Positions 19,102 to 27,738 of a DNA stretch of 64,000 bases are shown in pieces. The notes under the pieces are model-generated. The model was not told the origin of the DNA, made no database searches, and saw only the letters and a program-made list of their open reading frames with translations. Source of the stretch: Hydrotalea sandarakina (GTDB lineage: Bacteria > Bacteroidota > Bacteroidia > Chitinophagales > Chitinophagaceae); the NCBI RefSeq assembly GCF_003254115.1, contig NZ_QKZV01000005.1, forward strand, positions 190,674 to 254,673. Reading direction: 5' to 3'. How positions within the stretch are numbered: the stretch's first letter is position 1; every line of letters begins with the position of its first letter. A program made the translations under genes and the position numbers.

Positions 19102-22100
19102 TTATGGCTTTTTGAAACCAATTACCATTGTACCATCATTATTCCGTGCAACAATGAAACATTGTTTCCCTTGAATGCGAATAGGAAGAATATGCCTTAT
19201 TTGTCCTTTAATTATCAATCCATTTAATGTACTTGCGGTAAGTTGGTGTTGAGCATTTAAACTTAATACGGTTCCAAAATCGGCATCGTAGCGCCCCATT
19301 TGAATATTGTTATCGTAAAAATTACCCCCCAGCATTACTTCAGGTAATCCATTGGCATTGCTATCTAACACACAAGCCGTTTTATAGGGTGCTAATTGCG
19401 CTTGCCAAGGCATTTCTTGTAGGGTAAAATGCATTTTTCCATCATTCATTAAGATGGCATTTTTTAAATAATTGGCTTCCAGTACAGTAGATGACTGCAG
19501 TTTTTCGGCAGTAAACAAATCTGTTAAACTTGCCTTAGCAAAATCTTCTGCATATAGAAAGCGTTTTTTAATAATTGGAATTTGTTTTTGCAATTCATCT
19601 TTATTGGCAAAAGGAATTTCTTTCCCTGCTAAGTAATAGGTTAGAATTTGTTCTTTCTGACCATTGTCGTCAAAATCATTTACATAAAGGCGTATGGGTT
19701 GTTTATCGGTAGCTTTTAAACGACTATTCAAACCTAAGTTACCGGCAATAAAGTCAATATTGCCATCATTATTAATATCAACAGGATAAACAAAATTCCA
19801 CCAACCCTTTTTGTCGGTAAGGGTGTTTTTTTCAAAATGCCCATTGGTATTCATGAAAGCATAAATACCGCCCCATTCGGTAGTTACTAACAAATCCTTT
19901 TTTCCATCCTTATTTAAATCGAACCACTGGCCTTGCGTAACGAGGCCAATATTTTTTAATCCTGATGCATATTTATCGGTAACATCGGTAAAATGCCCTT
20001 TGCCATCATTCAGCAATAAGTAAGAATTAGGGGTTATACCATAATTCCAAGGTACTGCTCGGCCACCAATGAATAGATCCACAAAACCGTCTCCGTTAAA
20101 ATCATATGCAGCCACCGAAGAGGCAGTCATATAAATATTGTTGAATGCATTGGGCAATTTGGTTAAGTTACCTTTGCCATCATTCAAGTAAACTCTTGGT
20201 TGCATGCGTTCATCAGTGCCATAATATTCATTACCTCCTGAAGCTATTACCAAGTCAATATTGCCATCATTGTTCACATCCGTCCAAATGGCATCAACAT
20301 CTTCATAAGTGCTATCGGCATTTAACGCAGGCTCATTTAAAAATTGAAAAGTTCCATTGGGCTGTTGTAAGAAAACTGCAGGCTTAAAAGTTCGAGCTGC
20401 ACCAATGAACACATCCTCTAATCCATCGTGATTAATATCGGCAACCGCCAAAGCAGGGCCTTCTGTTGAAACCATGTGTGGAATTAAAGACTCTCGATCA
20501 AACTCTACAAAATGATTTTCCTGATGTACATAGTTCAAGTGAGTTGCCTGCGTAAGATCTGTTAATAAAGGAGTTTTATTGGGCTTGAAATTAAGAATGC
20601 AGTTATAATTGAATTTGGGTAAGTTTTTTTGGTAGGTATAGGTTTGTTGATTATTAATAACAGCAAGGTTTAACCGTTGATAGGTGTTATCGGGCCATAT
20701 TAAAAAGGCGGAATCAACTTTTGTACTATCTAAGCCAATATGCAAAGGAATTTCCATACTGCTTTGAAAACCATGTACGGGATACTTTTCATAGGTTCTT
20801 ATTTCATTTTGAATAAACAGCACTGCTTTTGCGCCCAATGCATGAATATTTTTTTCAGGGCCTTTTAAGTTTAATTCCAAATAAGGTTTTTGGGTAGTTC
20901 CATTATTCGTTTTGTTTTCATAAACCATAACAGGTTCATCAATATTATTCACAACTATGTCTAAATCACCATCATTATCTAAGTCGGCATAAATTGCTCC
21001 ATTTGAATAAGTAGGCTGATTATTTTGGATGCGATTTTCTTCATCGGAAAACAGCAATTGCCCACCGTTATGAAAAAATTTATTCGGAATTTTTATTTCA
21101 GGGAATTTATTTACCAATGCCATATCCTGATCGGCAATAGTATTACTGTTTATTTTGCGTTGAATTTCTTCGTTAGAAATAAAATTTACATAATCCATGT
21201 CATTCATGCGCTTGGGAATGCCGTTCGAAACGAATAAATCTTTTTTCCCATCGTTATCAAAATCCATCCATAAAGGCGCCCAACTCCAATCGGTTGCAAA
21301 AACACCTGAATACAAGCCTATTTCGCTAAACATGCCATTGCGGCGATTGTATTGTAAATTGTTCCTTGTATATTGATAGTTATAACCCACTTTAATTTTA
21401 TGGAAAAAGATATCGTATTCATCCTCACCAAGCGACCTTTTTAAAATGTAGGGATCGTATGGAAGCATATCCATAGAAATAATTTCCGGATAGCCATCGT
21501 TATTAGCATCGGCAACATCTACGCCCATTGAAAACTGACTGGTATGCATTAAGCGATCATTATTTTCCTCTTTAAATGTGCCGTTTTTTTGGTTAATGTA
21601 TAAATAATCATTTTCATGAAAATCGTTTCCAACATATAAATCGGGATAGCCGTCCAAGTTAATATCGGCAACAACCACACCTAACCCATAACTGATAGCT
21701 GAACTGTTAATGCCTGTTTGACGAGTAACATCCGTAAATGTGTTGTTCCCGTTATTTCTAAAAATTCTATCACCGGAAAGAGAATCGTAGGTGCCTAAAA
21801 AATTTTGCCTTGGTGCAAATAAACCATTTTGGTGTACAGAATGATTCAACAAAAACATATCTAAATCACCATCATGGTCATAATCAAAAAATACGGCTTG
21901 TGTACTAAAGCCGGAAAAGTCAAGGCCATAAGCTTTGGCTTCATCTTTATAATGCGGTACACCTGATGAATCAATACCTGTGCAAATAAGCAGTTGGTTG
22001 TGTCCCTGTAGCACATCATAATGCCCTACACAACAAATATAAATATCCAACAGCCCGTCATTATTAATATCCACTACCGAAACACCGGTTGACCAATTAT

Positions 22101-22437
22101 TTGTTTGCGGAATTTCTGCTTGTTGGGTTACATCTTCAAACTTTAAATTTCCTTTATTTAAAAACAGTTTGTTGTTGCCTTGATTAGCAGTAAAAAACAA
22201 ATCAATCTTTCCGTCATTATTAAAATCGCCTGCGCCAATGCCTGCACCGTTATAAAAATACATGTACTTAAACATATTGAAGTTAGGTGTAGGTGTAAGC
22301 TTATTTTGAAAATGTAAGCCGGTTTGAGTATCGGTTAACACCGAAAACAATGGTGCTTGATAAACTTCCTTATTATTGGAATGACAAGCAACCAATGCCA
22401 TGAATAATGCAAAATATAATGCCAATTGTTTTACCAT
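19102..22437 (-). CDS. FG-GAP/VCBS repeat lipoprotein with ASPIC/UnbV domain (copy 2)
   Basis: 1111 residues. Lipoprotein signal (FMALVAC near residue 18), then repeated DFNNDGKID, DINNDGLLD, DYDHDGDLD, DLDNDGDLD, DINHDGLED and DVNNDGNID motifs in two propeller-like halves. The ASPIC/UnbV region contains VHGFQSSMEI and AFLIWPDNTY (about residues 555-620). It follows the third paralogue by 43 bases on the same strand, so these two are probably one transcript. Compared with copy 1 the order of domains and even the spacing of repeats are kept, which indicates old tandem duplication. Confidence 0.9.
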   Translation of the reverse strand: MVKQLALYFALFMALVACHSNNKEVYQAPLFSVLTDTQTGLHFQNKLTPTPNFNMFKYMYFYNGAGIGAGDFNNDGKIDLFFTANQGNNKLFLNKGNLKFEDVTQQAEIPQTNNWSTGVSVVDINNDGLLDIYICCVGHYDVLQGHNQLLICTGIDSSGVPHYKDEAKAYGLDFSGFSTQAVFFDYDHDGDLDMFLLNHSVHQNGLFAPRQNFLGTYDSLSGDRIFRNNGNNTFTDVTRQTGINSSAISYGLGVVVADINLDGYPDLYVGNDFHENDYLYINQKNGTFKEENNDRLMHTSQFSMGVDVADANNDGYPEIISMDMLPYDPYILKRSLGEDEYDIFFHKIKVGYNYQYTRNNLQYNRRNGMFSEIGLYSGVFATDWSWAPLWMDFDNDGKKDLFVSNGIPKRMNDMDYVNFISNEEIQRKINSNTIADQDMALVNKFPEIKIPNKFFHNGGQLLFSDEENRIQNNQPTYSNGAIYADLDNDGDLDIVVNNIDEPVMVYENKTNNGTTQKPYLELNLKGPEKNIHALGAKAVLFIQNEIRTYEKYPVHGFQSSMEIPLHIGLDSTKVDSAFLIWPDNTYQRLNLAVINNQQTYTYQKNLPKFNYNCILNFKPNKTPLLTDLTQATHLNYVHQENHFVEFDRESLIPHMVSTEGPALAVADINHDGLEDVFIGAARTFKPAVFLQQPNGTFQFLNEPALNADSTYEDVDAIWTDVNNDGNIDLVIASGGNEYYGTDERMQPRVYLNDGKGNLTKLPNAFNNIYMTASSVAAYDFNGDGFVDLFIGGRAVPWNYGITPNSYLLLNDGKGHFTDVTDKYASGLKNIGLVTQGQWFDLNKDGKKDLLVTTEWGGIYAFMNTNGHFEKNTLTDKKGWWNFVYPVDINNDGNIDFIAGNLGLNSRLKATDKQPIRLYVNDFDDNGQKEQILTYYLAGKEIPFANKDELQKQIPIIKKRFLYAEDFAKASLTDLFTAEKLQSSTVLEANYLKNAILMNDGKMHFTLQEMPWQAQLAPYKTACVLDSNANGLPEVMLGGNFYDNNIQMGRYDADFGTVLSLNAQHQLTASTLNGLIIKGQIRHILPIRIQGKQCFIVARNNDGTMVIGFKKP

Positions 22438-22480
22438 GCTTTCATTTAATTAGGTGTGTTGCAAATACAATGATGTACAG

Positions 22481-25400
22481 TTATTTTCTTTTCAATAATT
22501 GATTACTACTATTCAGTTTAAACAAAACCGGATAATCATCATTGCGAAGGAATAAATAATAAGGATTTTCGCGTGTAGGAATGGCTAATATATCGCGGAC
22601 CATTCCATTTAATTCAACCCCCGATTGTTGTGTGGTTAACACTTTAAATACAGCATTACCTCTGTTCATTAATATTGTTCCATAACTGGCATCTAAGCGT
22701 TCAAGCTGTGGTAAAAAGCCAAACTCATTACCACCCAGTATTAAGTCCTTTTTACCATCGCCATTTAAATCGGCACATTGAATGGCATTTACCGAAGAGA
22801 ATTGTACAACAGGGGGTAATTTTTGCAATTCAAACTGCCCATTTCCTTTATTAATAGCAATAACGGAAGGCGTATAATTGAATTGTTTTACAATGCAGCT
22901 GTTGATAACCGAAGCCGGAAATAATTCCTGTACTGATTTAGAAGCATAATCGTGGTGTTTTAAATTATTTTTTTTCAATGAGGGTATTTCATCCTCCATA
23001 TCACGTTTTAAGAACACCGGCAAGTCTTTACCGTTAATGGTACTGGTAAGTACCTTGTCCTGCACACCATTTTGGTTAAAGTCATTAATCCATAACTTAA
23101 CAGGATGAGTGGAATCGGGATGCAAGTAAAAGTTTTCACCTATGTTTCCTATTACTAAATCAGGCAATCCATCACCATTCATATCAGCAACAGCCAAGCT
23201 TTCCCACCAACCGTATTTATTATTTAAATTAGTAGGCACTTCTGTAAATTGTTCGCCATTAACACTGAAAATATGAGGGGTCATCCACTCTCCTACAATA
23301 ATTAATTGCGGGTTACCGGTTCCTAAAACATCGGCCCATTGGGCACCGGTTACCATACCAATATGTGCAATAGCCGGATTTTTGGTAGAAGCTATATCGG
23401 TGAAATGGCCATTCTTATCGTTTACAAACAAATAGCTTTGTGGGTCAACACCATAATTACGGGGTTCATTACGTCCACCTACAAATACATCCGGATAGCC
23501 ATCATTATTAAAGTCGTGCACGGCAACGGCAGATACATTCATGCCCGTATTAGGAAATGCATCTGTTTTAATGGCAAAGTTGCCTTTACCATCATTGGTA
23601 TAAAGACGCAATTGCATTTGCCTGGTATTGGAAGGTTGCGCATTACCTGAAGGACACACCAGCAAATCCATATCGCCATCATGGTCATAATCTAAAAATG
23701 CTACTGCACCATCTTCAAAATCGCGGAACTGTTCAAAAGTAGGTTCAGGCTTTTGAACAAAAGTGCCATTAGGCTGCTGAAGATAAATTTGTCCCGGATG
23801 TCCAACAGTACCTCCGATGTATATATCGGCTAAACCATCACCGTTTACATCCGCCACAGCACCTTTAGGACCTTCACGTGATAGCATTTTCGGGATATTG
23901 CGTTCATAGTTAAAGTCTATATTATCATCCTCTACATGACGAAGAAATACAGATTTAACGGAATCGAGCAAAGGGGTAACCGTTGTATTTTCTTTTTTGA
24001 AGTAGGTATTAAAAGTATCGGGTTGTTGATAATGATAGACGGTATCAACAGCAGGGGTTAAATAAGTGGTGATACCCAGGTTTGGCCAAATTATGCGTAT
24101 AGAATCAATATGTGTTAGCTGTCCTAAACCAATAATTTGTTTATAATCCATAGAAGATTGAAAGCCTCGGCTGGGATAAACATCGCGACTCATAATTTGT
24201 CCGTTGGCATATACTTCAATTTTACTGCCAATAGCAAAAGTGTTTTGGTTAGTACCTTTCAACATAAAGCCCACATAATGATTATGGTTGAGTTCGCGGC
24301 TGTTGTTTTTATACACAAACGCTTCCATGTTTTCATTATTCACTACCAGGTCTAAATCACCATCATTATCTAAATCGCCATAGGCGGCACCATTGGAAAA
24401 AGAAGATTGCACCAAGCCCCAATCTTTTGCCTTATCAATAAAACGCAAGTCGTGTTGATTTTGAAAAGCCTTATTTAATAATGGATTTTGCGGAATTTTC
24501 AATAATACCTGATCTACATTATCTTTTTTACCGGTAAGAACCATTTTTTGTATCACATCATTTGCAAAAAAATCAATAAAATCTAAGTCAGTCACATCAC
24601 GGTTCACCCCATTGCAAACATAAATATCATTGTAACCATCATTATCCATATCGAACATCAAAGCACCCCAGCTCCAGTCTGAAGCCGGAACGCCGGCATA
24701 ATTGGCTATTTCAGAAAACTTTCCATTTTTATCATTTAACTGCAAACAGTTTTTTACATATTGGTAATAAAAGCCTGCCCTTAACTTACTTCTAAACAAA
24801 TCAATATTATCAAATGCACCGGTGGTTTTTAACCGATAATCATCATCGGGCAGCATGTCGGTATTAAAAATATCAATACAACCATCATTATTTATGTCGG
24901 CAAAATCACTACCCATGGAAGAGAAGCTGGTATGCTTAATACGATCTTCAAACTCATCTTTAAAAGTGCCATTACGTTGGTTTACATAAAGGTAGTCCCG
25001 TTCATAAGAATCGTTTGATACATATATATCCGGATATCCATCGCCATTTACATCACCTACTGAAATACCCAAACCAAAGCTTATTAAGCTGCTGTGCAGC
25101 CCTGCTTGTTGGGTAACATCTACAAAATGGCCATTATCATTACGCAATAAATGGTTCCCGCCACCTTTTAAAAAGTCGGCTATTTTCCAGGCGCTATCGG
25201 GCAAATCGCGATTATTGTTAAACCCTAATTGATTAACGGGAATAGGACTATTATCAATAATAAAGCAATCCAAATCTCCATCTAAATCATAATCAAAAAA
25301 CGAAACTTGTGTGGTATATCCCTTATGGTCTAATCCATATTTATGTGCTTCTTCAGTAAAAGTATTATTATGGTTATTGATATACAGTTTATTGCGTCTG

Positions 25401-25807
25401 TTTCCATTACTCATGTGGCCTGAGTTACAAACATAAATATCTAACCAACCATCATTATTAATGTCTACAAACACCACGCCTGTACTCCACATACTGTCTT
25501 GTTTGAAGCCAGCAGTAGCAGTAATATCTTTAAACTTAAAGTTGCCTTCATTTAAATACAATTTATTTTCACCCATGTTTGAGGTAAAGAAAACATCGGG
25601 CAACCCATCATTATTAATATCACCAATAGCAACCCCACCTCCATTGTAAAAATTTCTGAATAAAAAACTATTTTCCAATCTTCCATCGGTAACATCATTT
25701 CTAAAATGAATACCGGTATTAGTCATTAAAGTAAACAAAGTATTTTTATTGCTTTGATGGCATGCTGTCAAGAAAAGCAAAAAGAAAAAACCATATAAAT
25801 ATTTCAT
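22481..25807 (-). CDS. FG-GAP/VCBS repeat lipoprotein with ASPIC/UnbV domain (copy 3)
   Basis: 1108 residues with a short lipoprotein signal (FLLFLTAC near residue 16). It holds the same set of calcium-site repeats (DINNDGLPD, DYDLDGDLD, DVNGDGYPD, DLDNDGDLD, DYDHDGDMD, DLNGDGKKD) and an ASPIC/UnbV segment with RGFQSSMDY and IRIIWPNLG (about 530-600). It is the first gene after the SusD gene on this strand, but a strong terminator stands between, so its level is probably set lower than, or separately from, SusCD. Expected to be a surface lipoprotein aiding capture of a polymer or peptide; substrate unknown. Confidence 0.9.
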   Translation of the reverse strand: MKYLYGFFFLLFLTACHQSNKNTLFTLMTNTGIHFRNDVTDGRLENSFLFRNFYNGGGVAIGDINNDGLPDVFFTSNMGENKLYLNEGNFKFKDITATAGFKQDSMWSTGVVFVDINNDGWLDIYVCNSGHMSNGNRRNKLYINNHNNTFTEEAHKYGLDHKGYTTQVSFFDYDLDGDLDCFIIDNSPIPVNQLGFNNNRDLPDSAWKIADFLKGGGNHLLRNDNGHFVDVTQQAGLHSSLISFGLGISVGDVNGDGYPDIYVSNDSYERDYLYVNQRNGTFKDEFEDRIKHTSFSSMGSDFADINNDGCIDIFNTDMLPDDDYRLKTTGAFDNIDLFRSKLRAGFYYQYVKNCLQLNDKNGKFSEIANYAGVPASDWSWGALMFDMDNDGYNDIYVCNGVNRDVTDLDFIDFFANDVIQKMVLTGKKDNVDQVLLKIPQNPLLNKAFQNQHDLRFIDKAKDWGLVQSSFSNGAAYGDLDNDGDLDLVVNNENMEAFVYKNNSRELNHNHYVGFMLKGTNQNTFAIGSKIEVYANGQIMSRDVYPSRGFQSSMDYKQIIGLGQLTHIDSIRIIWPNLGITTYLTPAVDTVYHYQQPDTFNTYFKKENTTVTPLLDSVKSVFLRHVEDDNIDFNYERNIPKMLSREGPKGAVADVNGDGLADIYIGGTVGHPGQIYLQQPNGTFVQKPEPTFEQFRDFEDGAVAFLDYDHDGDMDLLVCPSGNAQPSNTRQMQLRLYTNDGKGNFAIKTDAFPNTGMNVSAVAVHDFNNDGYPDVFVGGRNEPRNYGVDPQSYLFVNDKNGHFTDIASTKNPAIAHIGMVTGAQWADVLGTGNPQLIIVGEWMTPHIFSVNGEQFTEVPTNLNNKYGWWESLAVADMNGDGLPDLVIGNIGENFYLHPDSTHPVKLWINDFNQNGVQDKVLTSTINGKDLPVFLKRDMEDEIPSLKKNNLKHHDYASKSVQELFPASVINSCIVKQFNYTPSVIAINKGNGQFELQKLPPVVQFSSVNAIQCADLNGDGKKDLILGGNEFGFLPQLERLDASYGTILMNRGNAVFKVLTTQQSGVELNGMVRDILAIPTRENPYYLFLRNDDYPVLFKLNSSNQLLKRK

Positions 25808-25995
25808 AATAAAATATACTTATAAAAATAGCAATTGTAAAAATGCAACATAACCACAATTGCTTGTTACATTATTGAATGGTTGTAAATGTAAGTACTA
25901 TGCACGAATACTAAACAGCAGTACAGCCATAAAAATTATTGAAAAACAATTAATAACCGCTTTTGAAAGTCTTTATTTGGCGAAAGCTATCAATA

Positions 25996-26034
25996 AATAA
26001 AAACCAAACGACCGGATAAATCCGGTCGTTGGTT
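25996..26034 (-). terminator. Rho-independent terminator after susD
   Basis: Read on the minus strand, a 10-bp perfect stem AACGACCGGA/TCCGGTCGTT with a 4-base loop, extended by four more pairs past a bulge, is followed by GGTTTTTATTTATT. It begins about 25 bases after the SusD stop codon, so it should end or attenuate the SusCD transcript before the FG-GAP genes. The remaining DNA up to 25807 is AT-rich, with no exact promoter that I can see. Confidence 0.87.
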
Positions 26035-26059
26035 GAATGTTACTATGAAAGGGGTTGGT

Positions 26060-27715
26060 TTAATAACCTGGGTTTTGTACTAAGTTTGGATTAGCTGCCA
26101 AAGCTTGAGTTGGAATGGGATAAACCAAGTTTTTAGGATCATCATTAGGTTTATACTGCCATGGGGTTAAGAATACACCGAAACGAATTAAGTCGGTTCT
26201 TCTGTAGCTTTCCCAATACAACTCACGACCTCTTTCAGCCAATAAAGTAGTGGGGTCATCTACATTTGATGGATTTACTAATGTAATGGAAGTTAGTGTA
26301 GGTGCATTACGCGCTGCACGCAATTGATTCACTAAATTCAATGCTTGCGAAGTTTGATTTTTTCTCAAGTAAGCTTCAGCTACCATTAAAACTACATCAG
26401 GATAACGCATTAATACTAACCAGTTACCTGAGTTGGAAGAGTAATATTTACCGGTTGGGTCGGTAAAATCAGGCACATATTTCACTACACGAATACCGGT
26501 TACTTCCAAGTTACTGCCTGTTTCAATCATATTAGAAGCAATAGTGGGTGTAAAGGCCAACGGATTACCTTTTCTATCTTGTAAAGGATTACCATTTTGG
26601 TCATATTGCTGACCCACCAACATACCCGGACGAATACCGGAATAAGGAGTAACGTTGGGATTTTTTCTTAAACCAATTCTGCTATCTAATACAGAATCAG
26701 CCATTGAATAAGTGGTTGGTACAACACCACCGGCATTTACCCCGAAAGTGTTATAGAAATCACTCATAGTAGAGAAACCATTCCAACCGGCGTTGGGTGC
26801 TTGTGCAGTATATGAATTGTAGTGCAGCGTCATCATCCAACGTGCATCTATACCGGAATTGTTTACAGGATTACCGGAAGTATTAGGATAACCAAATATT
26901 AACTCTGGTGAACTACCATTAGTTGCTTTAAAGTTATCGAAATATTCTGAAGAATAGCTATACAATCCACTGTTGATGATTTGATTACCATAATAAATCA
27001 CAGAATCCAAATCAGATGAAGCAAAGGTTGGTGCAGCACGGTTTAAAAAAGCACCACGTTGTAAATAAATATGCATCAACAATACTTTTGCAGCATCTTG
27101 AGTAGCGGTACTTGCACCTGTTCCACCTGTTGAAGCAGGTAAATTTGGCAATGCAGCAGTAAGCTCAGAAATGATAAAGTTAACAGCCGCAGCTCCTGAA
27201 AGCACAGTTGGCGCATTCAACAAATTATCGCCCGGATTTCTAATGGGGTATTGACCATATAAGTCTAATAAATAGTATAGTGCATACGCCCTCAAAAACC
27301 TTGCTTGCGCTGCTTGAGAAGCATTGGGGGTAAATGACAACACGTTGGTGGCATCAAAGTTTAATTTGTTCAAGTTATTGAACACATTTAATACTTGTTG
27401 ATGATCTGCATTCCAGGTATGGTTATGAATTACTCTCCAAACACCGTTATCATCCCAGTCACCACCGCGAGTAGGTACCAGTGATTCATCTGTTGAATTT
27501 TCTTCCAAAGAAAATACCTGGTCTTGTCCTGTAAAAGGGGTTGCCAAATCAACATAAGCTGCATTCAACAACAACTGTGTTCCATTAGCACCTAAAGCAT
27601 TAGCTGCCTGCGTAGCTGTCAATGAACTTTTTAAGGATTGATCCAGTTTTGTACAACCCACTATCATGCCTAATAATGGTATTGCAACTGCAAATATTTT
27701 TTTATAAGGTAGCAT
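26060..27715 (-). CDS. SusD/RagB-family nutrient-binding lipoprotein
   Basis: 551 residues with a lipobox (LGMIVGC, Cys about 21). An N-terminal TPR-rich SusD region holds AQARFLRAYALYYLLDLYGQYP (recognisable core ARFLRAYALYYLLDLYG, about residues 136-152), and the C-terminal RagB/SusD domain ends with RGRELYWESYRRTDLIRFG and the typical YPIPTQALAANPNLVQNPGY tail. SusD proteins form the lid over their SusC transporter at the outer membrane and bind glycan or peptide. It starts 23 bases after the SusC gene, the standard order. No polysaccharide-degrading enzyme lies in the same operon, so the substrate cannot be inferred. Confidence 0.95.
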   Translation of the reverse strand: MLPYKKIFAVAIPLLGMIVGCTKLDQSLKSSLTATQAANALGANGTQLLLNAAYVDLATPFTGQDQVFSLEENSTDESLVPTRGGDWDDNGVWRVIHNHTWNADHQQVLNVFNNLNKLNFDATNVLSFTPNASQAAQARFLRAYALYYLLDLYGQYPIRNPGDNLLNAPTVLSGAAAVNFIISELTAALPNLPASTGGTGASTATQDAAKVLLMHIYLQRGAFLNRAAPTFASSDLDSVIYYGNQIINSGLYSYSSEYFDNFKATNGSSPELIFGYPNTSGNPVNNSGIDARWMMTLHYNSYTAQAPNAGWNGFSTMSDFYNTFGVNAGGVVPTTYSMADSVLDSRIGLRKNPNVTPYSGIRPGMLVGQQYDQNGNPLQDRKGNPLAFTPTIASNMIETGSNLEVTGIRVVKYVPDFTDPTGKYYSSNSGNWLVLMRYPDVVLMVAEAYLRKNQTSQALNLVNQLRAARNAPTLTSITLVNPSNVDDPTTLLAERGRELYWESYRRTDLIRFGVFLTPWQYKPNDDPKNLVYPIPTQALAANPNLVQNPGY

Positions 27716-27738
27716 AGTTATAATTTTTAATAATTAAC

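Noticed and set aside
19093-19113. AAAAAGC/GCTTTTT hairpin between the SRPBCC gene and the FG-GAP gene
   Set aside because: Only seven mostly A-T pairs; too weak to call a terminator, though it is in a convergent position.
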